A program made the position numbers and the translations under genes. DNA of 64,000 nt from NCBI RefSeq assembly GCF_030388665.1, contig NZ_CP128846.1, positions 1,922,001-1,986,000 on the forward strand, in the 5' to 3' direction. Below the pieces are notes generated by a model. That model worked only from the letters and a program-made list of their open reading frames with translations, was not told where the DNA came from and made no database searches. This DNA comes from Streptomyces flavofungini. Its GTDB lineage: Bacteria > Actinomycetota > Actinomycetes > Streptomycetales > Streptomycetaceae. Below, in pieces: positions 17,072-25,497 of the stretch. Numbering within the stretch: the stretch's first letter is position 1; each line of letters starts with the position of its first letter.

Positions 17072-17764
17072 ATGGGCACTGACCCGCTGGGCGGACCTTC
17101 CCCGACGAGCACCGGCGCACAGCCCGAAACGAAGCGCGGGCAGAGCACCGCTGGACGACGGCAGGTGGCCGACGACCGCGAAGCCACTGCCGACCAGCGT
17201 GAAGCAACCGCCGACCAGCGCGAAACCGCTGCCGACAGGCGGGATGCCATCGCCGACCAGCGCGAAGCCGCCCTGGACGCGTGGCAGAAGAGGCTCACCG
17301 CCAAGGAGTTGCGCCTGGACCAACGGCGTCGCACTGCGGGGGAGCCGGCTCCCAGCGCCCGGAAGCGCTCGTACGAGCAGATCGGGCGGGGCCAGAGCCT
17401 GCTGGAGACCAGCCAGGAGCGCCTGAGCCGCAGCGAGGCGGCACTGCGTCGCGCGGATGCGGCGGACCAGCGCGAGCAGGACGCCGTCAACCGGGAGGTG
17501 GCGGCCGCCACCGAACAGATGGCGGAGCAGAGCCCGGTGCTGCTTGAGGTCCTGTGGGCCCGGACGGACCTGCTGCGGGAGCGGGCCGTAGCGGCGGCCG
17601 AGTCGCTGGCCACGGCCGAGGCCGCCCTGGCCCGCGACCACAGACGCTGCGGCCGGGCCCAGGAAGCGGCCGAACACCGCCACCGCGCCACCGAGGCCCG
17701 CTCCGCCGCCGCCGCACTGCGCGCCACCACCGCCGAACCGCCCGAGGACGAGGGCGAGGGCTAG
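17072..17764 (+). CDS. Heptad-repeat, highly charged coiled-coil protein
   Basis: 230 aa, no signal or membrane helix. Residues ~31-70 are five to six near-perfect seven-residue repeats of the form ADQREAT (ADDREAT, ADQREAT, ADQRETA, ADRRDAI, ADQREAA). A long Ala/Arg/Glu-rich helix follows (LRRADAADQREQDAVNREVAAATEQ). A continuous alpha-helical rod or coiled coil is predicted. Similar ADxRE-repeat proteins occur in actinomycetes, but no function is established to my knowledge. It is divergent from the protease gene across 126 bp. Confidence 0.65.
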   Translation: MGTDPLGGPSPTSTGAQPETKRGQSTAGRRQVADDREATADQREATADQRETAADRRDAIADQREAALDAWQKRLTAKELRLDQRRRTAGEPAPSARKRSYEQIGRGQSLLETSQERLSRSEAALRRADAADQREQDAVNREVAAATEQMAEQSPVLLEVLWARTDLLRERAVAAAESLATAEAALARDHRRCGRAQEAAEHRHRATEARSAAAALRATTAEPPEDEGEG

Positions 17765-17824
17765 CGGGCCCCCGCCCACGAAGCCGCATGCGACGACAGC
17801 GCATCCCGGCGTCGACCTGAGGCC

Positions 17825-17901
17825 GCGCTGACACCGCGCTGACACCGCGCCGTCTCCGCACCGACTCCGCACCGACTCCGCACCGACTCCGCACCGACAT
17901 C
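17825..17901. repeat. Seven 11-bp tandem repeats
   Basis: Consecutive 11-bp units: GCGCTGACACC twice, GCGCCGTCTCC, GCACCGACTCC three times, GCACCGACATC. The array ends 23 bp before the first MFS operator. It is non-coding as far as I can see. Confidence 0.85.
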
Positions 17902-17923
17902 AACCTCCCAGCACCCTTGACTT

Positions 17924-17989
17924 GTTTTGAAGCACTCGCTTCAGAACGTGCTAGGGTCCACCGGGGTTCTGAAGCGACCGATTCAAAAC
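17924..17989. promoter_or_regulatory. Two inverted operators around the MFS gene promoter
   Basis: Operator 1, GTTTTGAAGCACTCGCTTCAGAAC (17924-17947 in 20-plus bases; key halves GTTTTGAA and TTCAGAAC). Operator 2 at 17966-17989 is nearly the reverse complement of operator 1, with halves GTTCTGAA and TTCAAAAC. A -10-like TAGGGT (17952-17957) lies between them. The TetR gene downstream has a related site in front of it (19246-19274). Confidence 0.65.
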
Positions 17990-18038
17990 GAGTCGCGCCC
18001 CCGTCGCAACCACCAGCCACAACCAGGGAGGGACCTCC

Positions 18039-19277
18039 ATGCCGCTCGCGGTCTACGTGTTGGCGCTCGGCATCTTCACCCAGGGAACGTCGGAGTTCAT
18101 GCTGTCGGGACTGCTCCCCGGCATGGCCGATGACCTGGGCGTCTCCATACCCGACGCCGGGCTGCTCATCTCGGCGTTCGCGATCGGCATGGTCGTCGGC
18201 GCGCCGCTGCTCGCGGTGGCGACACTGCGCCGGCCGCGCCGCACGGCGCTCGTGCTGCTCCAGGCCGTGTTCATCGCGGGGCACGTCGTGGGCGCGCTCG
18301 CGCCGGGGTACGGCGTCCTGTTCGCGACCCGGATCGTCAGCGCGCTCGCGTACGCCGGGTTCTGGGGCGTGGCCGTCGCCACGGCCGTGGCGCTCGTGCC
18401 GAGCGAGGCCAAGAGCAAGGCGGTCGGGCTCGTCGCGGGCGGCCTGACGCTCGCGACCATCGTCGGCGTCCCGGCAGGGACCGTCCTCAGCCAGTCCGCG
18501 AGCTGGCGCGCCGCCTTCTGGGCGGTGGCCGCGGCGACCGCCGTCAGCCTGGCCGCGACGGTGTTCGCCGTGCCGGGCGGCCGGGGCTCGCGCGAGGCGC
18601 CGTCCGTGCGCGCCGAGCTGCGCGGCATGAGGCGGCCGCAGCTGTGGCTGTCGTACGCCGTCACCGGCTTCGCCTTCGGCGCGGTCATCGTCACCTTCTC
18701 CTACCTCGCCGCCCTCCTCACCGACGTGAGCGGCCTGAGCGAGGGCTGGGTGCCCGCCGTGCTCGCGCTGTTCGGGGCGGGCGGCATGCTCGGCCTGCTC
18801 ATCGGCAGCCGCACCGCGCAGGCACACGCCGTCGGCACGCTCGGGTGGGGGCTCGGCGGGCTCGCCGTGATCTCGGCGGCCCTCGCGCTCACCGCCGACA
18901 CCGCCCTCGCCGTCGTACTCGTCCTGATCTTCCTGCTCGGCCTGGCGGGATACGTCACCAACCCGCCCCTCCAGTCCCGGGTGTTCGCCCTCGCCCCCGA
19001 CGCGCCCACCCTCGTCGGCGCGACGAACACCGCCGCGTTCAACGTCGGCAACACCCTCGCCCCGATGCTCGGCGGCCTCACCATCGACGCCGGGTACGGG
19101 TACACGTCGGTGGCCTGGGTCGGGGCGGGGCTCGCGGTGCTCGGGTGCGCGGGGGCGCTGTGGGCGGGACACCTGGAGCGGGCGACGCAGCGAGCCGCGC
19201 GGGGTCCGGCACCGGTGGCCGAATCCCCCGCGCCCGCCGCCCCCGCCGGTTTTGAAAAGGTATTCCAAAACCGGTAG
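18039..19277 (+). CDS. MFS efflux transporter (Cmx/CmlR chloramphenicol-type family)
   Basis: 412 aa with about 12 membrane helices. The N-terminus LAVYVLALGIFTQGTSEFMLSGLLPGMADDLGVSIPDAGLLISAFAIGMVVGAPLLA carries the family signature of drug:H+ antiporters of the DHA1 group related to chloramphenicol exporters and AraJ-like pumps. Export of a small drug or metabolite is inferred; the substrate cannot be read. It is followed after 10 bp by a TetR gene, and the two share operator sequences, so drug-induced derepression is likely. The C-terminal tail is Pro/Ala-rich. Confidence 0.85.
   Translation: MPLAVYVLALGIFTQGTSEFMLSGLLPGMADDLGVSIPDAGLLISAFAIGMVVGAPLLAVATLRRPRRTALVLLQAVFIAGHVVGALAPGYGVLFATRIVSALAYAGFWGVAVATAVALVPSEAKSKAVGLVAGGLTLATIVGVPAGTVLSQSASWRAAFWAVAAATAVSLAATVFAVPGGRGSREAPSVRAELRGMRRPQLWLSYAVTGFAFGAVIVTFSYLAALLTDVSGLSEGWVPAVLALFGAGGMLGLLIGSRTAQAHAVGTLGWGLGGLAVISAALALTADTALAVVLVLIFLLGLAGYVTNPPLQSRVFALAPDAPTLVGATNTAAFNVGNTLAPMLGGLTIDAGYGYTSVAWVGAGLAVLGCAGALWAGHLERATQRAARGPAPVAESPAPAAPAGFEKVFQNR
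19246..19274. promoter_or_regulatory. Operator overlapping the MFS 3' end and the TetR start region
   Basis: CCGGTTTTG-N11-CAAAACCGG, perfect 9-bp arms. It shares the GTTTTGAA half with the two sites before the MFS gene. It lies 14 bp upstream of the TetR ATG, so TetR autoregulation is likely. Confidence 0.65.
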
Positions 19278-19287
19278 GCTCCCGCCC

Positions 19288-19866
19288 ATGGCCAGGCCAC
19301 GACAGTTCGACGAGGACCGCGTCATCACCGCCGCCATGGAGACCTTCTGGCGCCACGGGTACGAGGGCACGTCCACCCGCGACCTGTGCGACAGCACGGG
19401 CCTCGGCCCGTCCAGCCTCTACAACACCTTCGGCGGCAAGCGCGAGCTGTATCTGCGCGCCCTCGACCGCTACTACGAGACGGTCACCGGCGCGCAGATC
19501 GAGCGGCTTCAGGAGCCCGGCACCGCCAAGGACCGGCTGCGCGCGATGATGCTGCATTCCGTCGACAGCGACCTCGACGCCGACGACGGGCGCGGCTGCT
19601 TCGCCATCAACGCGGCGATCGAGCTGGCCGGGCTCGACGCGGACGTCAAGCGGGTCGTGCGGCGCAACTTCACGCGCGTGGAGGACGAGGTGCGCGCGGT
19701 CGTCGAGGAGGGCCAGCGCGCGGGCGAGATCCCGGCGGACCGCGACGCCCGCGCCCTGGCCCGGCTGGTCCAGAGCACTTACTACGGCCTGCGCGTCCTC
19801 GGCCGCGTACAGGACGACCGCGATGTTCTGCTCGCCACCGTCGACAACACCCTGGAGCGGCTGTGA
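19288..19866 (+). CDS. TetR/AcrR-family regulator of the MFS pump
   Basis: 192 aa. N-terminal HTH: ARPRQFDEDRVITAAMETFWRHGYEGTSTRDLCDSTGLGPSSLYNTFGGKRELYLRAL, typical of TetR proteins. The C-terminal ligand domain includes GRGCFAINAAIELAG, as in the AcuR/YdeS-like subgroup. It is placed 10 bp after the MFS gene. Three related palindromes flank the two genes, so it probably represses both. Confidence 0.88.
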   Translation: MARPRQFDEDRVITAAMETFWRHGYEGTSTRDLCDSTGLGPSSLYNTFGGKRELYLRALDRYYETVTGAQIERLQEPGTAKDRLRAMMLHSVDSDLDADDGRGCFAINAAIELAGLDADVKRVVRRNFTRVEDEVRAVVEEGQRAGEIPADRDARALARLVQSTYYGLRVLGRVQDDRDVLLATVDNTLERL

Positions 19867-19883
19867 CCCACGTGGACGCAGAA

Positions 19884-19920
19884 GAGGGCGCCGGGTCCCG
19901 GTAGCGGGAGCCGCGCCCTC
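19884..19920 (+). terminator. Hairpin after the TetR gene
   Basis: GAGGGCG / CGCCCTC outer stem (7 bp) with an inner TCCCG / CGGGA stem, 18 bp past the stop codon. Confidence 0.55.
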
Positions 19921-20040
19921 CTCACCGCCATGGAGCAGAACTCGCCGCGCACGTCGGCCATCTGCACCAGCACCGGCACCTGCCCGACGCCACCATCACC
20001 GTCACCGCCGCCGCCCCGCGACGCCGGAGCCACCACGGCG

Positions 20041-20115
20041 GTCCAGGCGTCACCCGAGGGCGAGCCCGTCTACCGCAAGCCCGGCTTCGCCGCACTCGGC
20101 CGCTTCACCGCGTAC
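20041..20115 (+). pseudogene. Remnant of a GNAT acetyltransferase C-terminus
   Basis: One frame reads QASPEGEPVYRKPGFAALGRF, ending in TAY, which is the typical last helix and strand of GNAT acetyltransferases. Nothing upstream in that frame continues the fold, and the fragment abuts the end of the broken fucosidase. A decayed gene end is the simplest reading. Confidence 0.4.
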
Positions 20116-20888
20116 GCAGTTGCGTCGACGGCACGATCTGCTGCGGCTGGTCAGGGCTCGACCACAGCAGCTTCATGTGCGCCTCACCGGTGTTCTCCGC
20201 GTAGTCGACGCGGATGCTGTGGCGCTCGCCCGCCGTCAGCGGCACCTGCGCCTTGTCGACCTTCGGCTCGTGCGGGTTCCAGGAGTCGATGACGAGCCTG
20301 CCGTCGATCCAGACCCGCACCACGTCGCCGGAGACCGTCGTCAGCGTGTACGTCTCCGTGCGGCGCGGCTCGATCGACCCCGTCCAGCGGACGCTGAAGC
20401 GGTCCGACGGGATCGACGCGTGCGGTGAACCACCGAACTTCCAGGCGTGGTTGACCGTGGGGTCGGTGCGGGTGACCTTCGGGGCGCCGGCGAGATCCGC
20501 GTTGTCGAAGATCTCCTGCTCGGGGGTGCCGTAGTCGCCGTCGGTGACGCGACGCTTGCCGACCCGGTTGTTGATGACGAGGTCCGGGTTCAGACCGCGC
20601 AGGTAGGACTCCAGGCGCTCGCCGTCCCTCGCGGTCCACGGGTTGTGCGGGTCCTCGGTGTCCCACTCCCCGTCGAACCAGAGCAGCGCCGGGTCGTAGG
20701 TGTCCACCAGCTCCTTGAGCTGGGCGTACATGCGCTTCTCGTACTTCGGCCTCCAGGTTCGCGTACGCGCCGAAGTGGATGAACATGCCGAAGCGGTCCT
20801 GGCGGAACCAGTCGGTGCGATCGGCGGTGAAGGGGTCGTCGGCGGCGTGGTCGGTTCCGGGGCCCCCGTCGGGGCCGGCGCACCCGGA
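20105..20888 (-). pseudogene. Broken GH29 alpha-L-fucosidase with C-terminal PA14-like domain
   Basis: The N-terminal piece reads SGCAGPDGGPG ... DPFTADRTDWFRQDRFGMFIHFGAYANLEA, beginning right at a lipoprotein-type SGC box; an in-frame TAG immediately precedes it, so the signal peptide is lost. After AYANLEA the frame breaks and another frame continues PKYEKRMYAQLKELV, then DPALLWFDGEW (the Asp here would be the nucleophile). It then runs on through INNRVGKRR into a PA14-type lectin domain (RFSVRWTGSIEPRR, VRVWIDGRLVIDSWNPHE, HMKLLWSS). Roughly 100-150 catalytic-domain residues are missing at the junction near 20750. So this is a 5'-truncated, internally deleted, frameshifted gene. The C-terminal half is still open. 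Confidence 0.8.
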
Positions 20889-20902
20889 CTAATCCCAGGA
20901 AC

Positions 20903-21219
20903 ATGCTTGGCGTCTCTGGATCTCGCGATCGCGCGTGTGGCAGGCTCCTCCAAGCCCCCTACAAGCCCCGCGCCAGCGCCCCCGCCGTGCCCCAGAAGAA
21001 GACCACCCGCCCCGACGCCGCCGGGCCGCAGTCCGTGCAGGGCACCTGCTACCACGTGCGGCGCGGCAGCGGCGGACGCCTGATCGTCCTCACCGTCAAC
21101 GGCACCTCGATGAACATGACCTCCGGCGGCAACCTCCGGCCCGAGGGTTACGGAACGGGGTCGGGCCGGGCAGGAGTCACCTCGGTACTCGCCGCCCGCC
21201 CCGACCCCGGGAGCCCCGT
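20903..21219 (+). other. Decayed intergenic DNA before the GH89 gene
   Basis: No intact gene. One plus-strand frame reads plausibly (TCYHVRRGSGGRLIVLTVNG, NMTSGGNLRPEGYGTGS) and could be a remnant of a secreted protein, but I cannot name a family. It contains the promoter region for the downstream glycosidase; I see no clear operator. Confidence 0.35.
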
Positions 21220-23454
21220 ATGCCGCACCCGCCCCGCCGCCGTACCGTCCTGACCGCGTTCGCCGGCACCGCCGGTGCCGCCGTGGCCTGTTCGCCCGCC
21301 GCCTCACAGGGCTCGGGCGGCCCGGCACCCGGCACGTCGGTCCGCACGCGCGGCGGGTCCGGGCCCACCGCCGCGGCCACCGCGGCCGCGCGAAGACTGC
21401 TCCCCGACCACTGGGAACAGGTCACGTTCAAGACGGTCCCGAGCGACGACGACGTCTTCAGGGTGTCCGGAAAACGCGGTCACATCGTCGTCTCAGGTCC
21501 CACCGCCGCCGTCCAACTCACCGGACTGCGGCACTACTTGCAGCACACCGCGCACGCCACGATCACCTGGGCGGGCGACCAGCTCGACCTGCCCGCGACG
21601 CTCCCCGCCCCGGGCGCCCCCGTCACCCGGCGCGCCGACGTCCCGCACCGCTTCGTCCTCAACGACACCAACGACGGCTATGTGAACGCCTACGCCGACT
21701 GGACCTACTGGGAGCACGAACTCGACGTACTCGCACTGCACGGCTACAACGAAGTCCTCGTGTACGCCGGGGCCGACGCGGTCTATCACCGGATGTTTCA
21801 GGAGTTCGGATACGACGACGAGGAGCTGCGGGCCTGGGTGCCGGGGCCCGCGCACCAGCCGTGGTGGCTGTTGCAGAACATGTCGTCGTTCCCGCACCCC
21901 GTGTCCCGGCAGTTGCTCGCCAAGCGCGCCCGCCTCGGCCGCCGCATCGCCGACCGGGCCCGCGAGCTGGGCATGACGCCCGTGCTCCCGGGCTACTTCG
22001 GCACCGTCCCGCCCGGCTTCGCCGACCGCAACCCGGGAGCGAGGACCGTGCCGCAGGGCGACTGGGTGGGCTTCGCGCGGCCCGACTGGCTGGACCCGCG
22101 CACCGACGGGTTCGCGCGCGTGGCCGCCGCGTTCTACCGGGTGCAGGACGAGTTGTTCGGCCCGTCGACGATGTACAAGATGGATCTCCTGCACGAGGGC
22201 GGCAAGCCCGGTGACGTGCCGGTCGGCGAGGCCGCGAAGGGCGTCGAGAAGGCGCTGCGGACGGCGCACCGGGACGCGGTCTGGGTGATCCTCGGCTGGC
22301 AGCACAATCCGCCGAAGGAGATCACGGACGCCGTCGACAAGTCCCGGATGCTCGTCGTCGACGGGCTCAGCGACCGCTTCCCCACGGTCACCGACCGCGA
22401 GTCCGACTGGGGCTCCACGCCGTACGCCTTCGGCTCGATCTGGAACTTCGGCGGGCACACGGTCCTCGGCGCGAACACGCCGGACTGGGCGGACCTCTAC
22501 GGGAAGTGGCGCACCAAGGACGGCAGCACCCTGCGCGGCATCGCGCTCATGCCCGAGGCGGCCGACAACAACCCGGCGGCGTTCGCCCTCTTCTCCGAAC
22601 TCCCTTGGCTGGATCGCGACGTGGACCTCAAGGCGTGGTTCGACGCCTGGTCGGTGGCGCGCTACGGAGCGGCCGATCCGCACGCGCGGGCCGCCTGGGA
22701 CGTGCTGCGCCGCACCGTCTACGGCACCACGCGCGCCGACAAGTGGTCCGAGGGCGCCGACGGCCTGTTCGGCGCGCGGCCCGGTCTCGCGGTGACGTCG
22801 GCGGCTTCCTGGTCGCCGAAGGCGCTGCGGTACGAGGCGGCGGAGTTCGAGCCCGCGCTCGGCGAACTGCTGCTCGTGCGCCGGGAGTTGCGGAGGTCGT
22901 CCGGGTACCGCCGCGATCTGCTCGACGTCGCCCGGCAGGCCCTGTCCAACCGCAGCCGGGTGCTGCTTGTGCGCATCAAGGACGCCTACGACCAGCGGGA
23001 CACCGCGCGCTTCGAGGAGCTGACCCGGACCTGGCTCGGCCTGATCGACCTCCTCGACCGGCTGGTCGCCACCGACGCCCGGCATCTGCTCGGCCGGGCG
23101 CTCGCCGACGCCCGGGGCTGGGGCGCCGACGCCCGCGAGCGCGACCGGCTGGCCTACGACCAGCTGTCGTTGCTGACCGTGTGGGGCACCCGCGCCGGGG
23201 CCGACGCGGGCCTGAGGGACTACGCCAACCGGGAGTGGGCGGGCCTGGTCGGCGGGTTGTACCGGCTGCGCTGGAAGACGTACTTCGACGAGCTGCGTGC
23301 CGCGCTCAAGGAGGGCCGCGCGCCCAAGGACATCGACTGGTTCGCCCTGGAGGACCGCTGGACCCGGCAGCCGGGCCGGCTCGCGGTCCGTCCCACCGGG
23401 GACACGTACGCGATCGCGAAGCAGGTGCGCGCCGCGCTCGCCGGGTCCGACTGA
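21220..23454 (+). CDS. Alpha-N-acetylglucosaminidase, GH89 (NAGLU-like), exported lipoprotein
   Basis: 744 aa, close to the length of human NAGLU. The N-terminus has a twin-Arg-like PPRRRTVLTAFAGTAGAAVAC with a lipobox Cys24, so it is exported and probably lipid-anchored. An N-terminal beta domain (HIVVSGPTAAVQLTGLRHYL) is followed by the catalytic barrel (RFVLNDTNDGYVNAYADWTYWEHELDVLALHGYNEVLVYAG, then GMTPVLPGYFGTVP). Candidate catalytic Glu are E326 (MYKMDLLHEGG) and E446 (IALMPEAADNNP). A C-terminal helical domain follows. It releases terminal alpha-linked GlcNAc from glycans. The broken fucosidase next door suggests a former glycan-degradation locus. Confidence 0.9.
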   Translation: MPHPPRRRTVLTAFAGTAGAAVACSPAASQGSGGPAPGTSVRTRGGSGPTAAATAAARRLLPDHWEQVTFKTVPSDDDVFRVSGKRGHIVVSGPTAAVQLTGLRHYLQHTAHATITWAGDQLDLPATLPAPGAPVTRRADVPHRFVLNDTNDGYVNAYADWTYWEHELDVLALHGYNEVLVYAGADAVYHRMFQEFGYDDEELRAWVPGPAHQPWWLLQNMSSFPHPVSRQLLAKRARLGRRIADRARELGMTPVLPGYFGTVPPGFADRNPGARTVPQGDWVGFARPDWLDPRTDGFARVAAAFYRVQDELFGPSTMYKMDLLHEGGKPGDVPVGEAAKGVEKALRTAHRDAVWVILGWQHNPPKEITDAVDKSRMLVVDGLSDRFPTVTDRESDWGSTPYAFGSIWNFGGHTVLGANTPDWADLYGKWRTKDGSTLRGIALMPEAADNNPAAFALFSELPWLDRDVDLKAWFDAWSVARYGAADPHARAAWDVLRRTVYGTTRADKWSEGADGLFGARPGLAVTSAASWSPKALRYEAAEFEPALGELLLVRRELRRSSGYRRDLLDVARQALSNRSRVLLVRIKDAYDQRDTARFEELTRTWLGLIDLLDRLVATDARHLLGRALADARGWGADARERDRLAYDQLSLLTVWGTRAGADAGLRDYANREWAGLVGGLYRLRWKTYFDELRAALKEGRAPKDIDWFALEDRWTRQPGRLAVRPTGDTYAIAKQVRAALAGSD

Positions 23455-23560
23455 CGGCGGGCCGGGGTCGAGTCGCCGCGCCCGCGGACGGACAGAACAC
23501 GATTCCGCCGCGGGCGCGACACCCTCACCAGGAACTCGTCAGTGCCTCACCGGGGGACGA

Positions 23561-24202
23561 TCAGGGGCACTCCTTCCACTTCACGCGGTAGATGGTGCTG
23601 ATGTCTCCGTCGGTGGAGTCCATCGTCATGAAGCTGGTCTTGGTGCGGTCCGAGGTGCCGAGGTCGACGCGCAGCTCGGTGTTGATGTTGAAGTTGCGCT
23701 GTTTGCCGCAGGGCGCCCAGACCAGCTGGGTGACCTCGGTCTCGTCGGTGGCCTGCCAGTTGTCGGCGATCGGGCCGTTGAAGGAGTGCGCCTTGCTTCC
23801 CGTGTCCGGGGAGCCCTGGAAGTAGTACGACGCCTTCTCGGTGCCCTTGGCACCCCTCTCCAGTGACGCGAAGCCTCGGTAGTCGGCGCTCGCGATCGCG
23901 TAGGTGAAGCCGTGGGGGACGTGGACGACCAGGCTGAGCTGGCAGTTCTTCCTGAACGCCGTGGGAGCGGAGTTCCCGCCCGCCTGGGCGAGGTAGTCGC
24001 TGTAGGTGACGGTGAAGGCCGTGTTGTCCTCGGAGACGGCGACGGCGGCCGTCCCTCTCGGGCAACCGGAACCGTTCACGGTCGCGACGTCGATCACGAT
24101 CTTGTCCGGCGGCGGGTCGGAGAAACCCGTCGGATCCTGCGCGGGCAGGCCCGCGCCGATCAGGGCGGCCAGTGCGCCCCCGGCGAGCAGTGCAACGGAC
24201 AT
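23561..24202 (-). CDS. Secreted DUF4360 protein
   Basis: 213 aa. A signal peptide (MSVALLAGGALAALIGAGLPAQ) is followed by the DUF4360 pattern: IDVATVNGSGCPRGTAAVAVSEDNTAFTVTYSDYLAQ, RKNCQLSLVVHVPHGFTYAIASADYRGFASLERGA, and later WAPCGKQRNFNINTELRVDLGTS. Three to four Cys probably form disulfides. The function of DUF4360 is unknown. The start was chosen at the Met with GGGAG upstream rather than the earlier in-frame codon. It is convergent with the GH89 gene. Confidence 0.85.
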   Translation of the reverse strand: MSVALLAGGALAALIGAGLPAQDPTGFSDPPPDKIVIDVATVNGSGCPRGTAAVAVSEDNTAFTVTYSDYLAQAGGNSAPTAFRKNCQLSLVVHVPHGFTYAIASADYRGFASLERGAKGTEKASYYFQGSPDTGSKAHSFNGPIADNWQATDETEVTQLVWAPCGKQRNFNINTELRVDLGTSDRTKTSFMTMDSTDGDISTIYRVKWKECP

Positions 24203-24554
24203 GGTTCTCCCATTCTTGCTTCGGCCCACGGCGGCACGCGCGCAGGGCGCGGTCCGCCGCGAGGTGGGGGATGTAGCGGTACTGGGAGGAACTGACCCAG
24301 CCCTCGCACGGGGGCCACGAGCGGCCCGCGGGCGATGAGCGGAGGCTGAGGGTGTTGGGATAGTACGGACCAGCGTGAGCAGCGACTAGGGCGATGTCCG
24401 GCCATGTACGGGCGAAGCCGCGCGGCGCGTGGGGTGCGTGAGCGCGACACATCCGATGACTCTTGTTTGACGGGTATACGTCACAAGCGAACTCTGGTAG
24501 GAAACCTTCCTAACAGAACAGCGGAACGCTGAACTCCCCCACCTGGAGGACCCG
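24203..24554. other. 352-bp divergent intergenic region
   Basis: Lies between the DUF4360 and chitosanase genes. It holds TTGACG (24467-24472) and the chitosanase palindrome (24498-24512). On the other strand I see no clear promoter boxes, and no small gene with coding bias. Confidence 0.6.
24498..24512. promoter_or_regulatory. Chitosanase operator candidate (CsnR-type box)
   Basis: TAGGAA-ACC-TTCCTA, a perfect 6-bp-arm palindrome 43 bp before the chitosanase start. Chitosanase genes of Streptomyces are known to be repressed by the ROK-type regulator CsnR through a TAGGAA..TTCCTA palindrome of this type. No csnR gene is in the window. Confidence 0.65.
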
Positions 24555-25424
24555 TTGCACGCTCACCGCACCCCCCACGGGCGCACCACGCGACGTGCCG
24601 TGATCGGCCTGGTCGGCGCCACCCTTCTCGCCGGTTCGCTGGCCCTGACCCAGACCGCGGGCGCCGCCCCGGCCCCGGCGCCCGCGAGCGGCACCCCCTC
24701 GCTCTCCGCCGCCGCCGGGCTCGACGACCCGGCGAAGAAGGAGATCGCGATGAAACTGGTCTCCAGCGCGGAGAACTCCTCGCTCGACTGGAAGGCGCAG
24801 TACGGCTACATCGAGGACATCGACGACGGCCGCGGCTACACGGCGGGCATCATCGGATTCTGTTCCGGCACCGGCGACATGCTCGACCTGGTCGAGCTGT
24901 ACACCCAGCGCAAGCCCGGCAACGTCCTCGCGAAGTACCTGCCCGCGCTGCGCGAGGTCGACGGCAGCGACTCGCACGAGGGCCTGGACCCGAACTTCAC
25001 CAGGGACTGGAAGAAGGCCGCCCAGGACTCGGCGTTCCGGAAGGCCCAGAACGACGAGCGCGACCGCGTCTACTTCAACCCGGCGGTCAAGCGGGGCAAG
25101 GCCGACGGCATCGGCACGCTCGGGCAGTTCGCCTACTACGACGCGATCGTCATGCACGGGGACGGCGGCGACAGCACCAGCTTCAGCAACATACGCAAGC
25201 GCGCCCTGACCAAGGCCAAGCCCCCGGCGCAGGGCGGCGACGAGGTGAAGTACCTGCACGCGTTCCTGGACGCCCGCGTCTGGGCGATGAAGCAGGAGGC
25301 GGCCCACGAGGACACCAGCCGCGTGGACACCGCCCAGCGCGTGTTCCTCAACAAGAAGAATCTGAACCTGGACCCGCCGCTGGACTGGAAGGTCTACGGC
25401 GACTCCTTCCACATCGGCAGGTAG
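24555..25424 (+). CDS. csnA: Secreted chitosanase, GH46
   Basis: 289 aa with TTG start after GGAGG. The leader has twin Arg (GRTTRRAVIGLVGATLLAGS), so Tat export is plausible. The mature part begins AAAGLDDPAKKEIAMKLVSSAENSSLDWK. The catalytic acid is Glu73 (SSAENSS), equivalent to E22 of the well-studied S. sp. N174 enzyme, and the base is Asp91 (IEDIDDGRGYTAGIIGF), equivalent to D40. It hydrolyses chitosan to oligomers with inversion. The symbol is by family equivalence. A palindrome like the CsnR box precedes it. It is followed by a very strong hairpin. Confidence 0.93.
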   Translation: MHAHRTPHGRTTRRAVIGLVGATLLAGSLALTQTAGAAPAPAPASGTPSLSAAAGLDDPAKKEIAMKLVSSAENSSLDWKAQYGYIEDIDDGRGYTAGIIGFCSGTGDMLDLVELYTQRKPGNVLAKYLPALREVDGSDSHEGLDPNFTRDWKKAAQDSAFRKAQNDERDRVYFNPAVKRGKADGIGTLGQFAYYDAIVMHGDGGDSTSFSNIRKRALTKAKPPAQGGDEVKYLHAFLDARVWAMKQEAAHEDTSRVDTAQRVFLNKKNLNLDPPLDWKVYGDSFHIGR

Positions 25425-25438
25425 CCGCCACGGGGCGC

Positions 25439-25486
25439 GGGCGCGGGCGTCCGGGGCACCGGCGGGTGCCCCGGACGCCCGCGCCC
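25439..25486. terminator. Very strong bidirectional terminator hairpin
   Basis: Perfect 22-bp stem closed by a 4-nt loop (GGCG), between the convergent chitosanase and permease genes. The arms are at 25439-25460 and 25465-25486. Confidence 0.85.
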
Positions 25487-25497
25487 GGCTCAGCGCG

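Noticed and set aside
17825..17901. Possible CRISPR array
   Set aside because: The units are 11 bp and directly abutting with no spacers, and there is no cas gene in the window.
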